DNA of 64,000 bases from Sphingobium sp. CCH11-B1 (GTDB taxonomy: Bacteria > Pseudomonadota > Alphaproteobacteria > Sphingomonadales > Sphingomonadaceae): NCBI RefSeq assembly GCF_001556865.1, contig NZ_LSJY01000001.1, positions 53,981-117,980 of the forward strand. Reading direction: 5' to 3'. Below the pieces are notes generated by a model. It was not told where the DNA came from. It made no database searches and was given only the letters and a program-made list of their open reading frames with translations. Position numbers and translations under genes: made by a program. Position 1 is the stretch's first letter. Every line of letters starts with the position of its first letter. Below, piece after piece: positions 35,568-49,681 of the stretch.

Positions 35568-36439
35568 GCCAGCAGCCAGCGGTCGACGACCACTGCCCCG
35601 AACAGGAGGAAGAGATAGAGGACGGAATATTTGAACAGCCGCTTTTCCGGGGCCATGCGCGCGGGATCGCTTTCGCGGCGGCGATAGACCTGAAAGGCGA
35701 GGACGGCGAACAGGCCGGTGCCAAGCAGGGCGGCGGTACCATAGATCACCCCCGTCAGCCGCAGCAGCACCGGCGCGAGCGCGGCCACCGCCATGATCGC
35801 GGTGTAGAACCAGATCTGTCGCCGCGTCGCCACCTCGCCCGACACGACCGGCAGCATCGGGATGCCGGCGGCGGCATAGTCCGTCTTCACGAACAGGGCG
35901 AGCGCCCAGAAATGCGGCGGTGTCCAGAAGAAGATCAGCATGAAGAGGGCGACGGGAAGCGCGCTGACATCCCCTGTCACCGCTGCCCAGCCGATGACCG
36001 GCGGGTGCGCCGTCCGGGGCTTGAGCCAGATGGTATAGACAAAGACGTAGAACAGGATCGAGACGGCCAGCACGGCGGCGGCGAGCCAGTTGGTCGCCAT
36101 GCCCATCAGGATGACCGAGAAGAAGGAGAGGCCGACGCCGAAATGCAGCGCGGCCTGCCGGTCCATGCGGCCTGCGGGCAGCGGGCGGGACGCGGTGCGC
36201 TTCATCTTGGCGTCGATGTCCGCTTCCCACCACTGGTTGAGCGCGGCGGCCGCGCCTGCGCCAAGCGCAATGCACAGGATCGCGGTGAAGGCCAGAACCG
36301 GATGGATCGTCCCCGGCGCGGCCAGCAGCCCGCACAGCCCCGTGAACACGACCAGAGTCATCACGCGCGGCTTGGTCAAAGCCACGAAATCCCGCCAGTC
36401 GGCGGGCATGGACACAGAGGCAAAGGTCGCGGTCGTCAT
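35564..36439 (-). CDS. ctaB: Protoheme IX farnesyltransferase (heme O synthase)
   Basis: A 291-residue polytopic membrane enzyme of the UbiA superfamily, with eight or nine helices. The substrate-binding Asp-rich motif is [23 protein letters not shown]. It adds a farnesyl group to heme B to make heme O, the precursor of heme A for this oxidase. ATG 36439 has GGAA upstream; the frame is open further (36517) but with no family sequence. It overlaps the small CoxF-like gene. Confidence 0.96.
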   Translation of the reverse strand: MTTATFASVSMPADWRDFVALTKPRVMTLVVFTGLCGLLAAPGTIHPVLAFTAILCIALGAGAAAALNQWWEADIDAKMKRTASRPLPAGRMDRQAALHFGVGLSFFSVILMGMATNWLAAAVLAVSILFYVFVYTIWLKPRTAHPPVIGWAAVTGDVSALPVALFMLIFFWTPPHFWALALFVKTDYAAAGIPMLPVVSGEVATRRQIWFYTAIMAVAALAPVLLRLTGVIYGTAALLGTGLFAVLAFQVYRRRESDPARMAPEKRLFKYSVLYLFLLFGAVVVDRWLLA

Positions 36440-36521
36440 AATCGTTCCGGCCCGCGCACAGGCGGGCTTCATGCTGGACCGGGGAACGGATCGCGTCTGT
36501 CCCCCGGCAAAGGTCACTGCC

Positions 36522-38210
<1,689 letters not shown>

Positions 38211-38222
38211 CTACCCCTGGGA

Positions 38223-39257
38223 TCAAATCTTGGCCGGCGCGCCGGTGGGCGCGGCGTCGGCGGTCTTGGGCTGCGGCTTCACGGTGCCGCCCTGCGACAG
38301 CAGCCACTGTTCGAACTGGGCCGGCGGCAGCGCTTCAATCGCGATCGGCATGAAGCCGTGGCGTGCGCCGCACAGTTCGGAACACTGGCCGTAGTAGACG
38401 CCCGGCTTTTCGATGAAGACGCTCTTTTCATTGAGGCGGCCCGGCACGGCGTCCATCTTCAGCCAGAGCGATGGCACCGCGAAGCTGTGGATCACGTCCG
38501 CGCCGGTGATGATGAGCTTGATCGGGCGGCCGACCGGCAGCACCAGGCGATTGTCCGGCGCCAGCAGATAGGGTTCGCCATTCGCCTTCGCCTTGTCTTC
38601 GGGCAGCAGGTTGGAAACGAACTCGGGCACGCCGTTATCGGGATATTCATAGCCCCAATACCATTGATAGCCCGTCACCTTGACGGTCAGCGCATCCTTG
38701 GGCGCGGGCTTGTACTGGTCGGCCAGCAGGCTGATCGACGGGACCGCGATGGCGAGCAGGATGACGACCGGCACGACGGTCCAGATCACCTCGATCACCG
38801 TATTGTGCGACGTCTTGGACGGCACCGGATTGGCGCTGCGGCGATAGCGGAACATCACCCACAGCATCAGCCCCAGCACCAGCAGCGAGATGAGCGTGAT
38901 GATCGGCACCAGCATGACATCGTGCAGCCAGCGGGCAGTATGGCCGGTGGGGCTGAACTGTTCCTGCAGCGTGATTTCGCCGGGACGCGGCATGCCGATG
39001 CCTTCGGTCGGCTTCATGCGCGGCGGCGCTGCAACCTTGGCCGCGGGCGCGGCGGCACTGACGTTCGCGACATTGGCGTCGGCCGAATCGGCGGGCGCGC
39101 CAGGGTCGGAGGATTTGGGATCGGCGTCCACGGGCGTCGCCAGCGCCGGGGCGGCCGCAGCCGCCGCATTGCCCTGCGCCATTGCCGCGCCACTCAGCCC
39201 CAGACTGGGCGAGAAAGCGAGCAACCCTGCAAGAACGAGCGATTTCACCTTGTTCAT
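38223..39257 (-). CDS. ctaC: Cytochrome c oxidase subunit II
   Basis: A 344-residue protein. A signal peptide (VKSLVLAGLLAFSPSLGLSGAAMA) is followed by an Ala/Pro-rich stretch, two membrane helices (about residues 115-190), and a periplasmic cupredoxin domain. The Cu-A ligands are in YGQCSELCGARHGFMPI, with the aromatic cluster GYQWYWGYEYPDN before it. It passes electrons from cytochrome c to subunit I. It is the first gene of the minus-strand oxidase run. The 290-base gap to pyrE holds GC-rich palindromes near 39466-39485 but no gene I can support. Confidence 0.97.
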   Translation of the reverse strand: MNKVKSLVLAGLLAFSPSLGLSGAAMAQGNAAAAAAPALATPVDADPKSSDPGAPADSADANVANVSAAAPAAKVAAPPRMKPTEGIGMPRPGEITLQEQFSPTGHTARWLHDVMLVPIITLISLLVLGLMLWVMFRYRRSANPVPSKTSHNTVIEVIWTVVPVVILLAIAVPSISLLADQYKPAPKDALTVKVTGYQWYWGYEYPDNGVPEFVSNLLPEDKAKANGEPYLLAPDNRLVLPVGRPIKLIITGADVIHSFAVPSLWLKMDAVPGRLNEKSVFIEKPGVYYGQCSELCGARHGFMPIAIEALPPAQFEQWLLSQGGTVKPQPKTADAAPTGAPAKI

Positions 39258-39547
39258 AGCGTCTTCGTACCCCTAACCCCTGGCGCCGCTGCAACGAAGA
39301 CGCACAATGCGTGCGCACAGTCCCTCGCCCGTTCGGTTCTGCCGCGGCTTATAGGCAGGCTTTTCCCCCGCCTCAAGCATTGATGGAGCAGATTTTCTTC
39401 GCTGTTGCAACGCACCCCCTCCCCGCCTATTTCGCAGGTCCGCGCACAGGGGCGCGATCATGGCGTGCACGCGTGCGCGCCGTGCATCATTCAAGAAGGT
39501 GGATCGGCCAGACAGCGCCGGCCCGCCGGGCATGGACGTAAGGCGGC

Positions 39548-40129
39548 ATGACTGACGAGGACGTATTGGCGGAATTCCGGGCTGCAGGGGCGCTGCTCGA
39601 AGGGCACTTCATCCTCTCTTCGGGCCGGCGGAGCGCCAATTATCTGCAATGCGCCCGCGTGCTGATGAACGCCGAACGGGCCGGCCGCCTCGCGCGCGCC
39701 GTGGTGCAGAAGCTGCCGCGCGAACTGCGGCAGGACATCGACCTGGTCGTCTCGCCCGCCATGGGCGGCCTCATCATCGGGCATGAGGTTGGCCGCGCGC
39801 TGGACAAGGATGCGGTTTTCCTCGAACGGCCCGAGGGCGTGTTCGAGCTGCGGCGCGGCTTTGCCATCGCGCCGGGGCAGAAGGTGCTGATGGTGGAGGA
39901 TGTCGTCACCACCGGCCTCTCCTCCCGCCAGGCGATCGAGGCGGTGGAAAAGGACGGCGGCGTCGTCATCGCCGAAGCCGCCCTGGTCGACCGTTCGGCG
40001 GGCGAGGTGGAGCTTGGCGTCCCCTTCTACCCGCTCGTGTCGATCAACTTCCCGGTCTATGATGCCGATGCGCTCCCGCCCGAACTGGCGGCGATTCCGG
40101 CGATCAAGCCCGGCAGCCGGAAGCAGTAG
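39548..40129 (+). CDS. pyrE: Orotate phosphoribosyltransferase
   Basis: A 193-residue enzyme of pyrimidine biosynthesis. It has the PRPP-binding motif VLMVEDVVTTGLSSRQAIEA and an N-terminal hood (EGHFILSSGRRSANYLQ). The catalytic loop fits the PyrE family. It is the first gene of a plus-strand group pyrE-pdxJ-acpS-lepB, with six bases to pdxJ. Confidence 0.96.
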   Translation: MTDEDVLAEFRAAGALLEGHFILSSGRRSANYLQCARVLMNAERAGRLARAVVQKLPRELRQDIDLVVSPAMGGLIIGHEVGRALDKDAVFLERPEGVFELRRGFAIAPGQKVLMVEDVVTTGLSSRQAIEAVEKDGGVVIAEAALVDRSAGEVELGVPFYPLVSINFPVYDADALPPELAAIPAIKPGSRKQ

Positions 40130-40135
40130 CGCCTC

Positions 40136-40864
40136 ATGTCCACGCCGCTGCGCCTGGGGGTCAACATCGACCATGTCGCGACCATCCGCAACGCGCGCGG
40201 CGGGGCACATCCCGATCCGGTCAAGGCGGCGCTGCTGGCGGTGAAGGCGGGTGCGGACGGCATCACCGCGCATCTGCGCGAGGATCGCCGCCACATTCGC
40301 GACGAAGATATCGCTATGCTGATGGCCTCGCTCGACGTGCCGCTGAACCTGGAGATGGCGGCGACGGAAGAGATGCTGGAGATCGCGCTGCGGCATCGCC
40401 CCCACGCCGCCTGCATCGTCCCCGAAAAGCGGGAGGAGCGCACGACGGAGGGCGGGCTGGACGCTGCGGGGCAGATGGCGGCGCTGGAACCGATCGTCGG
40501 GAAGCTTAACGATGCGGGCATCCGCGTCAGCCTGTTCATCGAAGCGGACGCCGGGCAGATAGAGGCGGCGATCCGCCTGGGCGCGCCCGTGGTCGAATTC
40601 CACACCGGCGCCTATGCCCATCTGGACGGCGCCGCCCGCGCCGCCGAACTGCGTCGCATCGCCGACGCCGCCGCGCTCGCCGCGAAGAACGGGATCGAAC
40701 CGCATGCGGGCCACGGCCTGACCTTCGACAATGTGGCCCCCATCGCCGCCATCCCGCAGATCGCCGAACTCAATATCGGCCATTTCCTGATCGGCGAGGC
40801 GATCTTCGGCGGCCTTGAAGCCAGCATCCGCGAGATGCGCCGCCAGATGGACCTGGCCCGATGA
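40136..40864 (+). CDS. pdxJ: Pyridoxine 5'-phosphate synthase PdxJ
   Basis: A 242-residue TIM-barrel protein that joins 1-deoxyxylulose 5-phosphate to 3-amino-2-oxopropyl phosphate in vitamin B6 synthesis. Signatures present are [17 protein letters not shown] at the N-terminus, [16 protein letters not shown], and [13 protein letters not shown] and [17 protein letters not shown] at the phosphate-binding end. It precedes acpS, as in many proteobacteria. Confidence 0.97.
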   Translation: MSTPLRLGVNIDHVATIRNARGGAHPDPVKAALLAVKAGADGITAHLREDRRHIRDEDIAMLMASLDVPLNLEMAATEEMLEIALRHRPHAACIVPEKREERTTEGGLDAAGQMAALEPIVGKLNDAGIRVSLFIEADAGQIEAAIRLGAPVVEFHTGAYAHLDGAARAAELRRIADAAALAAKNGIEPHAGHGLTFDNVAPIAAIPQIAELNIGHFLIGEAIFGGLEASIREMRRQMDLAR

Positions 40865-40907
40865 ATATTGTCTTCCGTCACGCCAGCGAAAGCCTGGGGA
40901 CGCCGTC

Positions 40908-41309
40908 GTGATCATCGGCCTCGGTTCGGACCTCTGCAATATCGAGCGCATCGAGAATTCGCTCGATCGCTATGGCGAACGGTTCGAACGGCGCGTCTTC
41001 ACGGATGTCGAGCAGGCAAAGGCCGCCCGCCGCCCGCTCACCCGCGCTGGCACCTACGCCAAGCGATTCGCCGCCAAGGAAGCCTTCTCCAAGGCAGTGG
41101 GCACCGGTTTCAAGGCCGGCGTGTTCATGAAGGACATCGGGGTCGTCAACGCAGCCTCCGGCGCGCCCACGCTTGCGCTCACCGGCGGGGCGAAGGCGCG
41201 GCTGGACGCGATCACGCCCGCCGGCCACAAGGCGGTCGTTCACCTGACGCTCACCGACGATCATCCATGGGCGCAGGCCTTCGTCATTATCGAGGCGCTG
41301 CCGCTTTGA
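40908..41309 (+). CDS. acpS: Holo-[acyl-carrier-protein] synthase AcpS
   Basis: A 133-residue phosphopantetheinyl transferase. The start is GTG at 40908, giving the conserved N-terminus [30 protein letters not shown] lies upstream. The second motif, [15 protein letters not shown], carries the catalytic Glu and Lys. It attaches 4'-phosphopantetheine to acyl carrier protein. The stop overlaps a possible TTG start of lepB. Confidence 0.95.
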   Translation: MIIGLGSDLCNIERIENSLDRYGERFERRVFTDVEQAKAARRPLTRAGTYAKRFAAKEAFSKAVGTGFKAGVFMKDIGVVNAASGAPTLALTGGAKARLDAITPAGHKAVVHLTLTDDHPWAQAFVIIEALPL

Positions 41310-41341
41310 GCGAACCGCCGCCCCCCACCGAAAGCCAGCCC

Positions 41342-42223
41342 ATGACGGCCATCGACCTTCCCGAACAACCGCTCCAGGCAATCCCCGCGGCGGAGCCGGA
41401 GCGCAAGGCGCCCGTCAACTGGTGGCATGAGGCCCGGAGCATCCTGCTGCTGGTGCTGGCGGTGCTCGCCTTCCACAGCTTCGTGGCCAAGCCCTTCTAC
41501 ATCCCGTCCGAATCGATGATGCCCGGCCTGCTGACCGGCGACCGGCTGGTGGTGAGCAAATTCCCCTATGGCTGGTCCTATGTGTCGCCCAGCTTCCATC
41601 CCCTCCCCTTCCTCAAGGGCCGCCTGCTTGGCCGTCTGCCCGAGCGCGGCGACATCGTCATCGTCAGCCCGCAGAACCGGCGGGAGGATTATATCAAGCG
41701 CGTCATCGGCCTGCCCGGCGACATTGTCGAGGTGCGTGGCGGCCAGGTGATCCTGAACGGCGTCGCCGTGCCGCAGAAGATGCTGAAGCCGCTGCGCATC
41801 GCCGTCGATGGCAACGCGCCCTGCCCGCCGCTGCAATTCCCCGGTGCGCTGGTGACGGACAAGAATGGCAAGAGCTGGTGCGACCTGCCGGTGCGGCAGG
41901 AAATCCTGCCCAACGGCAAGACCTACACCATCATCGACATGGGGCCGAGCGCGCTCGACTGGTACGGGCCAGTGCGGGTGCCGGAAAACCACGTCTTCCT
42001 GATGGGCGACAATCGCGACAACAGCGCCGACAGCCGCGCGCCGCTGGAAGAAAACGGCCTGGGCGGCCCGGTGCCGTGGGAGGCGATCGGCGGCCGCGCC
42101 GAATTCATCACCTTCTCGCTTGACGGCGACGCGACCCTCAATCCGCTGACCTGGCTCCACGCCTTCCGCAGCGGGCGCGCGGGGAACAGCCTGCGCCCGG
42201 CGAGCGTTCCACCCCCGAAATAG
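41342..42223 (+). CDS. lepB: Signal peptidase I
   Basis: A 293-residue inner-membrane serine protease with one N-terminal helix (EARSILLLVLAVLAFHSFVA). The catalytic Ser is in IPSESMMPGLLTGD, the general-base Lys in REDYIKRVIGLPGD, and the family C-terminal motif is GDNRDNSADSR. It removes signal peptides of secreted proteins. ATG 41342 is used; TTG 41306, which overlaps the acpS stop, is an alternative. The usual next genes rnc and era do not follow. Confidence 0.96.
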   Translation: MTAIDLPEQPLQAIPAAEPERKAPVNWWHEARSILLLVLAVLAFHSFVAKPFYIPSESMMPGLLTGDRLVVSKFPYGWSYVSPSFHPLPFLKGRLLGRLPERGDIVIVSPQNRREDYIKRVIGLPGDIVEVRGGQVILNGVAVPQKMLKPLRIAVDGNAPCPPLQFPGALVTDKNGKSWCDLPVRQEILPNGKTYTIIDMGPSALDWYGPVRVPENHVFLMGDNRDNSADSRAPLEENGLGGPVPWEAIGGRAEFITFSLDGDATLNPLTWLHAFRSGRAGNSLRPASVPPPK

Positions 42224-42243
42224 CGCCTTCGGGGATCAGGGTC

Positions 42244-43320
42244 TTGAGCGAGCAGCAACGCCATATCGAGCAACCCGGTCCCAGCGAAGTCCGCAGCCCG
42301 ATCATCCGCCGGGAACTCGCCCGTGCCGGGGTGTGGATCGGTCTGGCCGTCGCCGTCGCGCTGCTCGCGTTGCTGGCCCAGCCCCTCATGCTCATCATGG
42401 GCGCGCTGGTATTCGCGACGATGCTGGACGGGGGCACCCGCCTTCTGGGCCGCGTCCTGCCGATCGGGCGTGGCTGGCGGCTGGCCATCGTGCTGTTCGG
42501 CATCGTCGCCTTCCTCGCCTATACCTTCTATCTGACGGGCGCTAGCCTCGCCGCGCAGGCGCAGGCGATGCGGGACATCGTGGAAGCGCAGGTGGGCCGT
42601 ATCGGCGGCTGGATGCAGCAGCTGGGAGTCACCACCACGCCCAATGATCTCAAGGGGCTGGCCCAGCAGGCGATGAGCAGCATGGGCCGGGTGACAGCGG
42701 CCGTGGGGACGGCGGTCGGCGCGATCACCAGCGCGGTCATGATGCTGGTGCTCGCCATCTTCATCGCCGTCGAACCCAAGCTCTATGAACGGGGCGTCGC
42801 GTGGATGCTGCCGATGGACCGGCGCGACGATTTCTATCGCACCGCCGACAAGATGGGCTGGACGCTGCGCCGGCTGATGTTCGGCCGGCTGATCGGCATG
42901 ACGGTGGAAGGTGTCGGCACCTGGCTGCTCCTGTGGGCGGGCGGCGTGCCGATGGCGGGGCTGCTTGGCATCTTGACCGGCCTGCTCGCCTTCCTTCCCA
43001 ATATCGGCGCGATCCTTTCGGGCGCGCTCATCATCCTGGTCGGCTTTTCCGGGGGCACCGATACCGGCCTTTACGCCCTGGGCGTCTATCTGGCGGTGCA
43101 GATCGTCGATGGCTATCTGATCGTGCCGATGGTGGCCAAGCGGGCGGTGGACCTCGCCCCCGCGCTGGTGCTGGCGGCGCAGATCCTGTTCGGCGCGCTG
43201 TTCGGCATATTGGGCCTGTTCCTGGCCGATCCGATCGTCGCGATGATCAAGGTGTGGCTGGAGGAACGGTCGCGCGCGATGGAAGAGCGCCGCCGCTCGG
43301 CCGGCGTCATCGCCACCTAG
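42244..43320 (+). CDS. AI-2E family transporter (PerM-like permease)
   Basis: A 358-residue membrane protein with seven or eight predicted helices. Family features include the large loop around QAQAMRDIVEAQVGRIGGWMQQ and the C-terminal helices with GLLAFLPNIGAILSGALIILVGF and GYLIVPMVAKRAVDLAPALVLAAQILFGALFGILGLFLADPIVAMI. Members export varied solutes, and the substrate here is unknown. The start is TTG 42244 (MSEQQRHIEQPG); no better start precedes the first helix. It is 20 bases after lepB on the same strand. Confidence 0.88.
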   Translation: MSEQQRHIEQPGPSEVRSPIIRRELARAGVWIGLAVAVALLALLAQPLMLIMGALVFATMLDGGTRLLGRVLPIGRGWRLAIVLFGIVAFLAYTFYLTGASLAAQAQAMRDIVEAQVGRIGGWMQQLGVTTTPNDLKGLAQQAMSSMGRVTAAVGTAVGAITSAVMMLVLAIFIAVEPKLYERGVAWMLPMDRRDDFYRTADKMGWTLRRLMFGRLIGMTVEGVGTWLLLWAGGVPMAGLLGILTGLLAFLPNIGAILSGALIILVGFSGGTDTGLYALGVYLAVQIVDGYLIVPMVAKRAVDLAPALVLAAQILFGALFGILGLFLADPIVAMIKVWLEERSRAMEERRRSAGVIAT

Positions 43321-43429
43321 GTCCGCCGGGTTCCCCAAGCCATGTTCCTGCGTCCCGGCACGGGAACGCGATGGCGCGCCGCGCGCTTCATGCTATGATA
43401 AGCAACGCGGAGAGGAAGGAGCGACGCCA

Positions 43430-43765
43430 ATGACGACCGGGCTCGACAAACAGAAGAAGCTGCATTTCGACCTGTCCAATGTGGGCCTGCGCGCGCATGC
43501 GACGGCGGCGGGCCTGCTGCAGCTGTGCCTGGAACTGCGCAACGCCGGCGTATTGGACGATGCGGCGGTAGGACGGATCAAGAATGCCATTGCCTGCGAC
43601 ATAGAAGTATCCGCGCCGCGGTCGGTCGCGACGGCCGATTTCCGTCGCGACGTCAAGACGCGGCTGGACCGCCTGTTCGCGGGCGAGGAAAAGGTCGGCA
43701 GCGCCAATGCGCTGGCGTTCGGCGCGTCCTTCGACGAAGACGGGGTTTGCCAGGGCCACGCCTGA
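43430..43765 (+). CDS. Hypothetical protein
   Basis: A 111-residue soluble protein with a strong ribosome binding site (GGAAGGAG) before the ATG at 43430. The first 60 residues (KKLHFDLSNVGLRAHATAAGLLQLCLELRNAGVLDDAAVGRIKNAIACDI) look helical and amphipathic; the rest is charged. I do not recognise a family. It is followed by a good terminator shared with the FKBP gene. It may be a small regulatory or scaffold protein, but nothing in the sequence shows this. Confidence 0.6.
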   Translation: MTTGLDKQKKLHFDLSNVGLRAHATAAGLLQLCLELRNAGVLDDAAVGRIKNAIACDIEVSAPRSVATADFRRDVKTRLDRLFAGEEKVGSANALAFGASFDEDGVCQGHA

Positions 43766-43775
43766 CCGGGGCATG

Positions 43776-43803
43776 AAAAAAGGGGCCGCGCAGCGGCCCC
43801 TTT
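43776..43803. terminator. Bidirectional rho-independent terminator
   Basis: GGGGCCGC (43782-43789) and GCGGCCCC (43793-43800) form a perfect stem with a 3-base loop, with AAAAAA before it and TTT after it. On the minus strand six T follow the stem, so it ends the FKBP transcript; on the plus strand it ends the hypothetical gene. Confidence 0.85.
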
Positions 43804-43827
43804 CAAAGGATCGAACTGGCGTGCAGC

Positions 43828-44382
43828 TCAGTTTCCGGCGTGCGGAACCACGCCCTGCTGCATCTGCTGCTGGAGCTGCATCAGTTCCGCCTTCGACTTG
43901 AAGTCATGCAGCGTGACGTCGAACACCAGCACCGAACCAGCCGGGATCGGGCCGGCGGCCTGATCGCCATAGCCAAGCTGCGGCGGGATCCACAGGCGGT
44001 ACTTGCCGCCCTTCTTCATCTTCTGCAGCCCTTCCGAAAAACCCGGGACCACGCCGTCGATCGGCATGGGCGCCTGCGGGTTCTCGTCAAAGACAGTGCC
44101 GTCGAGCAGCGTGCCCTTATAGCCTACCAGCGCAACGTCAGCGGTGGTCGGGCTTGCCCCGGTGCCTTCTTCCAGCACCTTGTACTGCAGGCCCGATTCG
44201 GTCGTCACGACACCGTCGGCATGCGCATTGCTGGACAGGAAGGCGGCCGGAGACGGCTCCACGCCCTGCTGCCCCGCCCATGCCAGGCCGCCCGCGGCCA
44301 GCGCGATCGCCGCGACGCCGATCCAGAGGCGCGTCAAAGACCCCTTGGCAATGGGACGAAGGGGAACGGCCGTCGTGGACAT
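43828..44382 (-). CDS. FKBP-type peptidyl-prolyl isomerase, membrane-anchored
   Basis: A 184-residue protein with one N-terminal membrane helix (LWIGVAAIALAAGGLAWAG), then an exported FKBP domain (TESGLQYKVLEEGTGASPTTADVALVGYKGTLLDGTVFD through GSVLVFDVTLHDF). Both active-site segments (GYKGTLLDGTVFD and GYGDQAAGPIPAGSVLVFDV) are present. It should catalyse proline isomerisation in the periplasm. ATG 44382 is used. It ends in a Gln-rich tail and the terminator follows. Confidence 0.93.
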   Translation of the reverse strand: MSTTAVPLRPIAKGSLTRLWIGVAAIALAAGGLAWAGQQGVEPSPAAFLSSNAHADGVVTTESGLQYKVLEEGTGASPTTADVALVGYKGTLLDGTVFDENPQAPMPIDGVVPGFSEGLQKMKKGGKYRLWIPPQLGYGDQAAGPIPAGSVLVFDVTLHDFKSKAELMQLQQQMQQGVVPHAGN

Positions 44383-44459
44383 GGGGCTTGCTCTCAAATT
44401 CTGGGGCAGGTCGAAACAGCGAAAACCGGAACGGTCATGCCGCCCCGGTCATGGGCATC

Positions 44460-44666
44460 TTAACGGACGCCGTCGCGTTCGGCGCGCTTGCGCTCCATCT
44501 TGCGGGCGCGGCGGACAGCGGCGGCCTTTTCGCGGGCGCGCTTTTCCGACGGCTTCTCGTAGTGACGGCGCAGCTTCATTTCGCGATACACGCCCTCGCG
44601 CTGCAGCTTCTTCTTAAGCGCGCGAAGAGCCTGGTCGACATTGTTGTCGCGAACGATGATCTGCAT
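44460..44666 (-). CDS. rpsU: 30S ribosomal protein S21
   Basis: A 68-residue strongly basic protein: [43 protein letters not shown], the standard S21 sequence. S21 helps the 30S subunit pair mRNA leader sequences with 16S rRNA. The ATG at 44666 has ACGGA upstream. It lies 77 bases upstream of the FKBP gene on the same strand. The 230 bases on its other side hold its promoter and that of the aldolase gene. Confidence 0.97.
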   Translation of the reverse strand: MQIIVRDNNVDQALRALKKKLQREGVYREMKLRRHYEKPSEKRAREKAAAVRRARKMERKRAERDGVR

Positions 44667-44896
44667 AAGTCCGTCAATCTCCAATCGAAAACGGGCGGTT
44701 CGCCGGGACCTCAATTGTCCTTCCCGACGGGCCGACCGAATAGCAAAGCCAGTGAGTCGTCGCAGGTCGCCCTGCGCCATGTGCGGCGCGCCCTACCAGC
44801 GCTCCCACGCAAATTCAACCCTCCTGGGTGAAATCTCGACATTCTTGGCGCGCGGGGCGATAGTGGCGGCATAAAAGATACAGGAGAAGGATCGCC

Positions 44897-45655
44897 ATGG
44901 CCACTGCCGCCAAACGCCCCGACATGACCCCCGCCGAATGGGAAGCCCGCCAGCAGCTCGCCGCCTGCTACCGCATCTTCGATCATATGGGCTGGTCCGA
45001 ACTCATCTACAATCACATCACCGTGCGCGTGCCGGGGGAAGATCACGCCTTTCTCATCAACCCCTTTGGCCTCAGCTATGCCGAAGTACGCGCGTCCAAC
45101 CTCGTCAAGATCGACGTTGACGGGCACGTGCTGGACGGCAGCCCCTATCCGGTCAACCGCGCCGGCTTCACCCAGCACAGCGTCTTCCACCGTCATCTGC
45201 CCGACGCGCATTGCATCATCCATACCCACACCACTGCGGGCATGGCGGTCAGCGCCTGTGCGGAAGGATTGCGTCCGATCAGCTTCTACGCCGCCGCCTT
45301 CATCGGCCGGATCGCGCACCATGATTTCGAGGGCGTGACGATCCGGCCGGAGGAAGGCGAAAGGCTGATCGCCAATCTGGGCGACAGGCGCGTCATGCTG
45401 CTGCGCAATCATGGCACGCTGGTGATGGCCCCAACCCTGCCCGAAGCCTTCCTGAAACATTGGCTGCTCCAGCGCGCTTGCGAGATTCAGGTGGCGGCCG
45501 GCGCCGCGGGAACGCCGATGAACATCCCGCCCGAGGTCATCGCCGTGCACCAGCGCGACCTCAGCGGCGTCCAGCTGCCGACCGGGCCCGGCGTTCCCGA
45601 CTTCCAGGCGATGGTGCGGACGATCGACCGCATCGATCCGAGCTGGAAGGACTAG
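44897..45655 (+). CDS. Class II aldolase/adducin family protein
   Basis: A 252-residue metal-dependent protein. The zinc-binding motif HCIIHTHTTAG carries the paired His, and a third ligand is the His in LRNHGTLVM. The N-terminal QLAACYRIFDHMGWSELIYNHITVRVPG is typical of the family, which includes fuculose and ribulose phosphate aldolases and many uncharacterised proteins. The ribosome binding site AGGAGAAGGA precedes the ATG. It converges with the 5-oxoprolinase gene with 22 bases between stops. The substrate is unknown. Confidence 0.9.
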   Translation: MATAAKRPDMTPAEWEARQQLAACYRIFDHMGWSELIYNHITVRVPGEDHAFLINPFGLSYAEVRASNLVKIDVDGHVLDGSPYPVNRAGFTQHSVFHRHLPDAHCIIHTHTTAGMAVSACAEGLRPISFYAAAFIGRIAHHDFEGVTIRPEEGERLIANLGDRRVMLLRNHGTLVMAPTLPEAFLKHWLLQRACEIQVAAGAAGTPMNIPPEVIAVHQRDLSGVQLPTGPGVPDFQAMVRTIDRIDPSWKD

Positions 45656-45677
45656 CGCATTTTCGAAGCGGGCGGCG

Positions 45678-49247
<3,570 letters not shown>

Positions 49248-49442
49248 GGCGGGGGTGATGGCCTCGCTTCGTCTGATTGACAAGGCATGTCGTCGCTGCA
49301 CCGCAGCAAAGCCAGACACGCCATTAACCACCGAAATGCCTGTAAATCCGCCGATTTTTCTGGTGCAGCCGGCGCAAATCTGATACGGACGTCGTACTTC
49401 GGGATAACTATTTGCATAAAAGTGTAAATTTAGGAGAGTTGA

Positions 49443-49598
49443 ATGGCTGTTCTGGGTCGCGCCGGTTCTGCACAAGGCGATTTCGATCATCGGTACGAAG
49501 ATATTTCCGGCGTGATGCGGGCACTGCCGCTTGCGTTGGCGTTTAGCGTCAGCCTTTGGGCCGCCAGCGCCGCCTGCTTGTTCGGCCTTATCGGCTGA
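49443..49598 (+). CDS. Small single-helix membrane protein
   Basis: A 51-residue protein that falls below the usual length cut-off. AGGAG lies six bases before the ATG at 49443. It has a soluble N-terminal half (MAVLGRAGSAQGDFDHRYEDISGVMR) and a C-terminal hydrophobic helix (ALPLALAFSVSLWAASAACLFGLIG). The upstream region (49380-49440) is AT-rich and looks like a strong promoter. It is unlike any family I know. It lies alone between the 5-oxoprolinase gene and the CHASE3 kinase. Confidence 0.65.
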   Translation: MAVLGRAGSAQGDFDHRYEDISGVMRALPLALAFSVSLWAASAACLFGLIG

Positions 49599-49681
49599 CG
49601 GCCGATCCAGCCGCCTTTTGGCTGGTAAATCAACGACAAGTCGCTTGCCCTTGGGCAGCGAATGACTCATGACGTTGCGCC

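Noticed and set aside
39273-39533. 86-residue minus-strand frame upstream of ctaC
   Set aside because: Arg-rich, with no start signal; it lies in the promoter gap between ctaC and pyrE.
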